Assembly: GCA_964429675.1 (NCBI GenBank)
Contig: CAYSDF010000022.1
Location: forward strand, 1 to 13,953
DNA: 13,953 bases
Source: GWA2-44-9 sp964429675
GTDB taxonomy: Bacteria; Patescibacteriota; Minisyncoccia; 2-02-FULL-40-12; GWA2-44-9
Direction of reading: 5' to 3'
The position numbers and the translations under genes are program-made. Each line of letters opens with the position of its first letter. Positions within the stretch are counted from its first letter, which is position 1. The notes under the pieces were generated by a model that was not told the origin of the DNA, searched no databases, and was given only the letters and a program-made list of their open reading frames with translations. This document shows, in pieces, positions 7,301-13,231 of this stretch.

Positions 7301-9226
7301 TATAGAGAACGGGGAAGCACTTGAAGCACCGCAAGATTTAAGAAATTCTCCTCGTATTTGAGGACCATTATTCTGCCAAGTAACCAAGTACTCATTTGCT
7401 TGATTATTGTAAGCTATACTTACGCCCCCACCATTAATGAGAGTATTTATTGGACCGACGCTCATATTAGAAGCGTCTATCCTAACCACAGCTACTGTTT
7501 GTTCCGTAGTACCTGTTCCTAAGTCACAAAATCCATTGTAACATTGCAAAACCACGCAATATTCGTTTCCTTGCTCATTGATTGCTAAGGCTGGACCACT
7601 TGGTATTCCACTTGATTGATTTAATACAACCACAGTTGATCCGGCGTTACCATTGGGATCAATAGTCCTTAATCTTATATTTATAGTTCCTGAATTTGCA
7701 GTTCTATCTTCCCAAACAAATACAAAACGATCATTTACAGAGTCGTACCTCAAAACAGAGTTTGAATAAAAAAAGTAAATATTATCATTAGGATCTCGAG
7801 GAATAGCAAATGGATTTCCACCAAAGCTGCCATCGGAATTAATAAAACGACCGAATATATTTCCTCCAGCATTGTCTAAATCAACCCAGATTACGAGATA
7901 TGTATCACTTTTTGGGTCATAAGCAACTTTAGGACCCAGGTTGTTTCCTTTAACACTTATATTAAATTGCCCAGTTACCGGATTGGCATTATCATTCATT
8001 ATCCTGCCCCATATTACCCCTTGAGGATTTGAACCTCTTACAGAATAATCGTCGCTTACAATAAGCCAGGTATTATTATTTGAGTTAAAAGCAAGTTGGT
8101 CTCGCCAACCGCTAGTGGCGTCGGTAGGAGTAGCGAGGGTGGAAGGAGTTGGTGTCGGGGTAGGTCCGGTACAAGCTACAGGTGCTGGCTGATTGCTGCC
8201 ATTTATTGCCCCCCAGATTCTTTGATGTTCTGTTTTAATACATTGACCTCCGTGATTATCGACTAAATCTTTAGTACCCGACGATCGACCATAAGAAAAA
8301 ATAGTTAAACCAATGACATTAGGGTCATTATAAGCAGCGAGATAAGCAGTAGTTTGTATTGATTGTAAACTTGTTAAATTACTCCAGCAAAGAGTACTAC
8401 TAGTAGCCGGGCAGTAATTCCTACCATAACCCTGGACCACAATCATCATTTGCTTGTTGCCAATTACTGCTTTAGCCTGATTGACCTCATTTAAAAGATT
8501 AGTTGCTAAATTATTTTCATTTTGTCTCGAAGGGTCAGCATAAGCTTCGAAGCTCACTACATCTATATTACTGGCTTGCCAAAGATTTTGTGTAAGTATT
8601 TGCGGACGAGTGAAATTGACCATGATAGGCTTTTGGAAAAGACCTTTCGCTGAAATAGCATCTTTCGCAGCTTGAAGACCGCTATTTAACTGGGATTGGG
8701 ACATACCGCTTACATCCGGTTCGTCATAAATGGAGAAGTAATCTATGCTACTCCAATAATTTTTAGCAACATCGAGGGCAACATTAAATCTTGGATCACT
8801 CGCATCGCTAGGAGCTAAAAAAATTATACGCTGGCCAGTAGCTACAAGACGACTCATAGCAGCATCAAGCCCCGCTGTATCATTGCTCGTTCCGCCTCTA
8901 ATCCAACGCCCCACCACAAGTACTTGAGCATTGTTATATCCTTTTACTTCATCTAAAAAATCACCATACATTGGCGGGCTATTATCTGCAATGGCGTAAT
9001 AATACCCTAGCAGCATGGAGTGGTTCGGACCTGGAAGATTTGTCTGAGCGTTTGCCCTGGGAGTATTAGATACATAAAGACCCAAAGCCTGACTCGATAT
9101 AAGTGCGGTCATCAGCAAAGCAAAAGACAAGAATGCAAACCAGTGGCCATGCTGATGGCGGGGATGCTCGTGCCATTTCCGATACCAGCCGTAAGAATTA
9201 TTTAATTTTTGATGTAACGATCCCAT
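4364..9226 (-). CDS. Giant surface protein: glycosidase-like domain, propeller-like region, VirB2-type hairpin, subtilisin protease, TIG domains
   Basis: 1620 residues. An N-terminal signal anchor has five histidines (H19-H28) just before the hydrophobic stretch 29-52, with possible cleavage after ANA (58-60). Residues about 70-345 resemble a TIM-barrel glycoside hydrolase: YFSIYDEPD (163-171), VVSFEAYAD (223-231), MIVVQGYG (261-268) and TIFSYG (308-313). A Thr-Pro linker leads to a repetitive beta region (about 370-725; motifs such as VAYDPKSDTYLVIW) that looks like a propeller. After a second Thr-Pro linker (735-760) comes the pilin-type hairpin (about 784-850, basic loop SAGNPAMISSAKSK). 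Residues about 900-1215 are a subtilisin-family (S8) protease with intact Asp954 (VVLDTG), His987 (NGHGSHVAG), oxyanion Asn1098 and Ser1160 (GTSQAAP). A TIG domain (1224-1306), two related modules (1341-1525) and a second TIG (1527-1620) follow. No LPXTG signal is present, so the hairpin is the only anchor besides the signal. Catalytic and anchoring roles are inferred from motifs. Confidence 0.88.
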   Translation of the reverse strand: MGSLHQKLNNSYGWYRKWHEHPRHQHGHWFAFLSFALLMTALISSQALGLYVSNTPRANAQTNLPGPNHSMLLGYYYAIADNSPPMYGDFLDEVKGYNNAQVLVVGRWIRGGTSNDTAGLDAAMSRLVATGQRIIFLAPSDASDPRFNVALDVAKNYWSSIDYFSIYDEPDVSGMSQSQLNSGLQAAKDAISAKGLFQKPIMVNFTRPQILTQNLWQASNIDVVSFEAYADPSRQNENNLATNLLNEVNQAKAVIGNKQMMIVVQGYGRNYCPATSSTLCWSNLTSLQSIQTTAYLAAYNDPNVIGLTIFSYGRSSGTKDLVDNHGGQCIKTEHQRIWGAINGSNQPAPVACTGPTPTPTPSTLATPTDATSGWRDQLAFNSNNNTWLIVSDDYSVRGSNPQGVIWGRIMNDNANPVTGQFNISVKGNNLGPKVAYDPKSDTYLVIWVDLDNAGGNIFGRFINSDGSFGGNPFAIPRDPNDNIYFFYSNSVLRYDSVNDRFVFVWEDRTANSGTINIRLRTIDPNGNAGSTVVVLNQSSGIPSGPALAINEQGNEYCVVLQCYNGFCDLGTGTTEQTVAVVRIDASNMSVGPINTLINGGGVSIAYNNQANEYLVTWQNNGPQIRGEFLKSCGASSASPFSIMSNVGAAITAYNSASNTYAVIGQDQNDGNNTFTQINAAGVNLLQGYVFTGGTQGNFSPVVEANKNTGTYGAVSSLDLTLTRFASPLGIGGIIVTPTPTTTTTPTPTGIGGSPTPTPEPSYGFGPPFGPTQTIFGATSAYPLGTLIEQFFVYALYLLGFSVFIMLVWAGFLWLTSAGNPAMISSAKSKIWNAIIGAVIFISGFAILYTINPGLIKGSFSLGGLSVTGASGQSVRLIGTGDIEIASSITSGCDLMGESRDFASITCPYEISGAFGLTADPILDSQDAQADQQVGAVSIQAGGNRGQGRKVVVLDTGYNYNHPELSSSYLGGKDFANNDTDPVDDNGHGSHVAGIITDDGINPNSLGVAPDAGVIAGKVLSANGSGYASNIINGIYWAINGPDGIYGTADDFNPDVINISIGSTTKTYNTICDSAETLFSNAINYANSHGVLVVASSGNSGTSGVTLPGCINNAFTVGAVDNSDNIASFSGRGGAVDVAAPGVSIYSSVLGSGYARYTGTSQAAPIVSGIALLIKAAHPEYSVTDLKNAIISTVKDLGAAGWDSSFGWGRVTANGAGTGTSATARVITSLSPTTVSRGTTITISGTNLSNTVQAFDSSRARYTTLGVLNSSATQVTWIVPAIPGGNYTLRVGPTLTDYSNEVPFTITGGTSVSPTPTPSVPPNPLPIPCTGLCGSIWPDPVSCAKGVVASNPNCDITINFRTLNVYESLIGKTTSSALIIKRNGVTWRTIPCNASACNVIAGRQIESNPAEGTYTYTLNLGSNGTQLATTTATVYSLGTLTSSWSSCVKGLIVTNPNCDITINYSSTGVAAGTASLVLKKNGINWQNIAALNSGTFTDTNPSIGLYTYTLNDNVDGSRLARVNVSIRDRLISSLSPASAKAGTTVTFNGSNLASALEVARGYFTVQLFDKDRNRYTTTGSVNPNNTTGTWTALSLPPGNYTVRVGPDLIDTSDEVPFTILP
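4652..5206 (-). repeat. Tandem duplicated extracellular modules flanked by TIG domains
   Basis: Within the 1620-residue protein, residues 1341-1433 and 1446-1525 are two copies of a module that starts CAKGVVASNPNCDITINF in one and CVKGLIVTNPNCDITINY in the other, and ends with a YTYTLN strand (GTYTYTLNLGSNG, LYTYTLNDNVDG). They are bracketed by two TIG/IPT domains (DNA 5309-5557 and 4367-4648) that themselves share SLSP, RYTT, GNYT and VPFTI motifs. The arrangement TIG-module-module-TIG points to internal duplication. I do not recognise the module as a named family. Confidence 0.7.
6671..6886 (-). repeat. VirB2-type hairpin module, copy in the 1620-residue protein
   Basis: Encodes residues 781-852. 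The signature is GTLIEQFFVYALYLLG, WAGFLWLT-AGN, a basic loop, then AIIGA and LYTINP. The DNA aligns without gaps to the copy at 9783-10001, with shared runs such as TTGATAGTATATAA and CAAAGAATTGTTCAAT on the plus strand. This similarity far exceeds that of the flanking domains, suggesting recent duplication, module shuffling or gene conversion. Confidence 0.8.
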
Positions 9227-9234
9227 CTAAATAA

Positions 9235-9264
9235 ATTATAACATTTTAAAAATTGACATGTATA
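9235..9264 (-). promoter_or_regulatory. Extended -10 promoter giving a near-leaderless start for the 1620-residue gene
   Basis: On the minus strand TGT followed by a perfect TATAAT (9235-9243) is an exact extended -10 element. Only 8 bases separate it from the ATG at 9226, so transcription would begin at or within a base or two of the start codon. A weak -35 (TATACA, 9259-9264, 18-base spacer) overlaps the 3' end of the upstream gene. No Shine-Dalgarno is present, which fits leaderless translation. The gene may also be read through from upstream, since only 19 bases separate the two genes. Confidence 0.55.
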
Positions 9265-12149
9265 TTGCCTCCGGTAGTGCTTGTTTTTATACAAGCCGGT
9301 ACGTACTCATCTAGAAATGAAACTACTGAATTAGAATCCTTAGCTGCTTGATAGAATACATCTCTGCAAGCCGCGGTATAACTAGGCAACACATTGAAAT
9401 CAGCACAGGTTCCGGTCTTAGAATTTCCGGGCTTATGGCATGTAGAAGAGCTTGGACCTCCGGAAACTTGGATAGCAGAGGAAATATTAATAGTACACCC
9501 GGTCCCGGCGGCAAGACTATTAAAGGTATTTATAAACTGATACGCCCTATAAGCAGCGTCATTAGACATCAAACATATTCCACCGTTGGTTGCACAATCC
9601 TGGGAACTATGTGAAGTATAGCCCGTGACATCTACGCACAAACTCAGCTGGGGGCAACCGGCAGAAGGATTGATGCCGAATTTTTGATCGCAGCTTGTAT
9701 TTATCGGCCCGGTCACCGGAGGAGGCGGGGGAGGAGGGATAGTTTTTACCACTTGTCCCGGGAGCTGAAAATTCCCCTTAATTAAGGCCGGGTTGATAGT
9801 ATATAAGAGGGCAAAGCCCGAGATAAGTATAATTGCTCCGATGATGGCATTCCAGATTTTACCTCGGGCTTGAGCTATCTGGCTTGGATTACCGGCCGCG
9901 GTTAACCACAAAAATCCTGCCCAAATTAGCATTGCCAATACAGCAAGGCCCACAACATAAAGAGAATAGACAAAGAATTGTTCAATAAGCTGGCCAAGGG
10001 CAGTTGAGGTTGTAGAAAAGTTAGGTACTGAGGTTGAAGAAAATGACAAACCATTGCCTGAGGAGACATTAAATGTCGCTATTCTGACTGTTGGATTCCA
10101 AGTAACCACTGCGTAGTAGCCTCCGTTATTAGTTGCGGCATGTGGAGTTCTAGCAATCTGGCCCTTCCATAATTCAAATTGCTGGTTAGGATCATTATTA
10201 AACCGCCCGATCACACTGCCACCATCGACGACAGTGAGATCTAAAGCATACCAGGCGTTCTTTCCCCATGAGACAGCATTCAAGTCTTGAGATATCATAA
10301 CAACTGTCCCGTCAGAATTGATACGTGATATACCGGTTGGCTCTCCTTGTCCTAAATCTATATATGCTCCTCCATAAAGATACCTCTCCCTTATTGTGAA
10401 CTTAGGATCATTGTTCTGCCAAGCTATTAAACCATTCCCTAGAGCAATGGGATCAGTCCCTGCAGAAGAACCTAAAATTTCGGTCTGATCGGTATCGCTT
10501 CTCCATAATAATATATTTTGACTCGGATCTCCGTCACGCCAAGCCATCCACAAAATGTCGTCATATACGGTGAGACGAACAAATGAAGAAGCATTGGGAG
10601 CAAGTGCGAAGGATTTTTGAATAGCCAGACTGGAAAGATCCGGAGCTCCGCCATAAAGATCTATAGCGCTTCCTTGTTGAACTGCCACATATACTCTTCC
10701 TTGGTACCAAACAACATCAGGGGAATTGCCGGCACCTAAGTCTTTTAAGTTGTAGATAAGTCCGCCCGTAGGGATAAAAGTTGATACTACAACGGTCAGA
10801 ATCTGATTTATATTAGCAACCGTGATTCCATCTAATCCTATAATTGCTACTGTATAAGCGCCGATTTGATAATTTGCAGGAATTGAGAAGGTCACTTCAG
10901 TATTTGAGGAGTTAACCAAACCTAAAAGATTAAATTGAGTACCGCCTGAAAGGGTTAAAATCAAATTTCCCGTAAGATTCAGGCCGGTAACTTTAACTGT
11001 CCCACCCAACCCAACAATAGTTGGTGAGAATCCATAAATTACGGGCTGAGGAAACGGACCATTAGAAAAGGTCGGGACAACAGTGGCACTAGGCGTCGAC
11101 GTAGGAGTAGGAGTTGGAGTTGGAGTGGGTTTAGGCGTTGGAGTAGGAGTCGGCGTTATAGATGAGGTGGGTTTAGGAGTTGGGGTCGGGGTTAAAGAAG
11201 GTGTCGGTGTCGGTGTCGGTGTTGGTGTTGGACTAGGAGTTGGCGTAGGAGTTGGGGTGAGGGTGGGAGTAACTACAGTAAAATTGGCAGTTCCAATTTG
11301 ACCAAAATAAGTATCAGCAATAGGCGGAGAAGCGCAAATTGAGCCATTTGGATATTGATAGTCTGCAATACCACCCAGGGAATTATGAATCATCTGCATC
11401 GTGAGGTCATAGTTTCCTGGAGCTGCCGGTGCAGTTAGCTGAAAAGTCCAATTATCAGATTCCCCAGGATTTATCCTGCCAGATAAAGCACCATATGTAG
11501 GACTAACATTCAGGGCCGATATTTGCTGAAACTGGTAGACGATTCCATTATACCACCAAGTATCACCGGTATTTAGTGCACTTGTATTGAAATTAATAAC
11601 TTGATTAGGGGCTAAACTTGTAGGAACTCCGCTAAGAGACACCACTGCGTTATCTTGGCAGGTAGGCGGAGTCGGAGTAGGGGCAACACAATCAACGCCG
11701 TAATCTATAACTTCTCCAATAAACACGGTTGAGGAGTAGGGCAGATCTGTATCAAAAAATCCCGCATCAATCTGAGTGCGTCCGCAATTATATGTATCCC
11801 TAACATATTGCAAGCCAAGTTTCGTTCCCACTTCCCAAGGAGCATACGTATCCGACCCATAAATTTTAGTAAAGCCGGTGCCTACTGAAGCGCTATAAGC
11901 TGCGCAACCCGCTTGGTCGCTATGAAAGGCAAGGTAGTTGATGGCGTAATTGTCGCTAGTATTATTGTTGGCTGTAATATCGAAGGTAATTATAGGATCT
12001 GTCGAACCACCGAATAGACAATTTGAATATCCTGTCCGAGTGACATCCACGGAAAAATAAGCCAAAGCATCGTGGCGAATCAAAAAACTGCCCGCAATAA
12101 GCACAGCGACTAGAAGAAGATTTTTATTTGTTCGAAACAATGATGACAT
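9246..12149 (-). CDS. Large secreted protein: Ig-like, Thr-Pro tract, TIG, propeller-like, VirB2-type hairpin, putative M15-type peptidase tail
   Basis: I prefer ATG at 12149 (967 residues); TTG at 12158 adds three residues and gives the 970 numbering used here. No Shine-Dalgarno helps, and the frame stays open into the N gap. A signal peptide (to ALA33) precedes Ig-like beta domains (about 34-295). A Thr-Pro tract (297-359), a TIG domain (371-459) and a repetitive, Trp-rich, propeller-like region (about 465-700) follow. The pilin-type hairpin spans about 722-790 (basic loop AAGNPSQIAQARGK), then a Pro-rich linker PPPPPPP. The Cys-rich tail (about 820-970) contains STCHKPGNSKTGTCADF (His908, Asp920) and ends NIHVNF (His967), resembling the His-Asp-His zinc ligands of M15-type D,D/L,D-carboxypeptidases, although the His-Asp spacing is longer than the usual HxxGxAxD. 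If right, this tail would cut peptidoglycan stems outside the cell. The peptidase call is tentative; the remaining architecture is firm. Confidence 0.8.
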   Translation of the reverse strand: MSSLFRTNKNLLLVAVLIAGSFLIRHDALAYFSVDVTRTGYSNCLFGGSTDPIITFDITANNNTSDNYAINYLAFHSDQAGCAAYSASVGTGFTKIYGSDTYAPWEVGTKLGLQYVRDTYNCGRTQIDAGFFDTDLPYSSTVFIGEVIDYGVDCVAPTPTPPTCQDNAVVSLSGVPTSLAPNQVINFNTSALNTGDTWWYNGIVYQFQQISALNVSPTYGALSGRINPGESDNWTFQLTAPAAPGNYDLTMQMIHNSLGGIADYQYPNGSICASPPIADTYFGQIGTANFTVVTPTLTPTPTPTPSPTPTPTPTPTPSLTPTPTPKPTSSITPTPTPTPKPTPTPTPTPTSTPSATVVPTFSNGPFPQPVIYGFSPTIVGLGGTVKVTGLNLTGNLILTLSGGTQFNLLGLVNSSNTEVTFSIPANYQIGAYTVAIIGLDGITVANINQILTVVVSTFIPTGGLIYNLKDLGAGNSPDVVWYQGRVYVAVQQGSAIDLYGGAPDLSSLAIQKSFALAPNASSFVRLTVYDDILWMAWRDGDPSQNILLWRSDTDQTEILGSSAGTDPIALGNGLIAWQNNDPKFTIRERYLYGGAYIDLGQGEPTGISRINSDGTVVMISQDLNAVSWGKNAWYALDLTVVDGGSVIGRFNNDPNQQFELWKGQIARTPHAATNNGGYYAVVTWNPTVRIATFNVSSGNGLSFSSTSVPNFSTTSTALGQLIEQFFVYSLYVVGLAVLAMLIWAGFLWLTAAGNPSQIAQARGKIWNAIIGAIILISGFALLYTINPALIKGNFQLPGQVVKTIPPPPPPPVTGPINTSCDQKFGINPSAGCPQLSLCVDVTGYTSHSSQDCATNGGICLMSNDAAYRAYQFINTFNSLAAGTGCTINISSAIQVSGGPSSSTCHKPGNSKTGTCADFNVLPSYTAACRDVFYQAAKDSNSVVSFLDEYVPACIKTSTTGGNIHVNF
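9783..10001 (-). repeat. VirB2-type hairpin module, copy in the ~970-residue protein
   Basis: Encodes residues 720-792 (LGQLIEQFFVYSLYVVG, WAGFLWLTAAGNPSQ, KIWNAIIGA, LYTINPALIKG). At protein level it is almost the same as the 781-852 module of the neighbouring 1620-residue protein, and the DNA is collinear without visible gaps. Everything around it differs, so the hairpin is the unit being conserved. Confidence 0.8.
11082..11288 (-). repeat. Thr-Pro repeat tract
   Basis: Degenerate hexanucleotide repeat coding for alternating Thr-Pro (residues about 291-359 of the ~970-residue protein), broken by SPT, SLT and KPT. It separates the N-terminal beta domains from the TIG domain and should form an extended, rigid, possibly glycosylated stalk. 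Codons vary, so it is kept by selection for peptide composition and is not a simple slipped repeat, though length variation between strains is likely. Confidence 0.85.
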
Positions 12150-12174
12150 CGTAATCAATTTGCACTGCAGTTGC

Positions 12175-12274
12175 NNNNNNNNNNNNNNNNNNNNNNNNNN
12201 NNNNNNNNNNNNNNNNNNNNNNNNNNNNNNNNNNNNNNNNNNNNNNNNNNNNNNNNNNNNNNNNNNNNNNNNNN
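12175..12274. other. Assembly gap of 100 N
   Basis: Exactly 100 undetermined bases, the conventional length for a scaffold gap of unknown size. It removes the 3' end of the deaminase gene and possibly the promoter and start region of the ~970-residue gene. The order and true distance of the two sides depend on read-pair scaffolding and are not proven by the sequence. Confidence 0.98.
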
Positions 12275-13167
12275 ATGTTTTTGTCCAATAATTCGTTTAT
12301 CTTCAAATAGCCAAGATCGTTGTTAGGCAACAGATTGGAGCAAATATATGATCCCGGACAGCCCGTGACATTGATATTTCTAGAAACAACTTTATCTACC
12401 AATTCGTCGTCATAACCTAAACTAATGCCATGTTCGATACAATCTACCCTCAACACATCAACTACCGTTCTGATATTATTTAACAACCTAGGTAAATCCC
12501 TGAAAAAAAGCGGATCTTCAGTATCAGGGTTATGGACCCATTCACCGGCATGACAAGCCGTTTTAAATTCTAACTCACGAGTTAGATCAAACATGGCTTT
12601 ATGTTTTTCCGGCGGATTTTTGGCCTCGTCGCAGACTAAGGTAACACAAGGAAAATATTCCCGGTCTTCATGTTCGCCAAATATTCTCACCAGACGGCAA
12701 GCTTCGGCAGGTGCAACTTCTCTACCCACGGCAAGACGAAGATTGACTTCAATATTGGGATACTCCATTTCTCCGCGCTTAATTCCCCGAACTAGAGCAG
12801 AGATAACTTGTTTTTCATTTAATCCTAAAAACGTATGGTACTGAGGAGCGATAATTGCTTCGCAATATTTAAATCCTTGGCGAGCCCTGATTTCAACATA
12901 ATTCTTTGCGGCAATATACAATGTATCGACATCCTGCATTACTCCGGTGGTAACGGAGAATTTTTTAACAATGTCTCCTTTTAAAGGATTGCCGAACCAG
13001 CGCTTTATCTGCTCTTTATGATCGAGCCATTGATTAAACGGGTAAGATTTCTTAGCACCATGAGTCAGCTGAAAAAGCTGAGGCAGAACGTTTATCATCG
13101 GACAGGAACCATCGAGATGATCGTGCAATAAAATATCTATTCCGGAGCCGGGAAGGCTCATAGTCAT
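12275..13167 (-). CDS. Adenosine deaminase-family enzyme, 3' end lost in gap
   Basis: 297 residues are visible before the N gap. Metal and substrate motifs of the adenosine/AMP deaminase family appear in order: HDHLDGS (15-21; zinc ligands H15 and H17), HAGE (206-209; zinc His and catalytic Glu), the EHG motif (245-247; H246) and CPGS (270-273, where CPTSN is usual). The distal Asp pair expected near residue 310 falls in the gap. The GDE-like region reads VCDEA, so substrate (adenosine, adenine or a related purine) is uncertain. No signal peptide is visible, so it is probably cytoplasmic and used in purine salvage. The first ATG is at 13167, but the second at 13161 has the better Shine-Dalgarno spacing. 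It lies 64 bases after the upstream pilin-type gene on the same strand. Apparent coding sequence on the far side of the gap in the same frame (down to 12124) overlaps the signal peptide of the next gene and should not be trusted. Confidence 0.85.
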
Positions 13168-13170
13168 CCT
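13167..13170 (-). promoter_or_regulatory. Shine-Dalgarno that favours the second ATG of the deaminase gene
   Basis: AGGA on the minus strand overlaps the first ATG (13167) and stands 5 bases before the second ATG (13161). This spacing suits the second start, giving MSLPGSGIDILL. It is the only clear Shine-Dalgarno seen ahead of a gene in this window. Confidence 0.45.
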
Positions 13171-13231
13171 ATTCTTAGTAAGGTACTGAACGAGAGACTA
13201 GCAGAGAAAATAGGATAAGTAGACCCGACGA

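Noticed and set aside
11082..11288. CRISPR-like repeats
   Set aside because: The periodic sequence is a coding Thr-Pro repeat with six-base period and no spacers.
11083..11301. Plus-strand frame coding for Gly-Val repeats
   Set aside because: It is the antisense shadow of the Thr-Pro tract.
12124..12174. Continuation of the deaminase frame across the N gap to a stop at 12124
   Set aside because: The gap length is conventional, so the frame across it is arbitrary. The sequence after the gap overlaps the signal-peptide start of the next gene.
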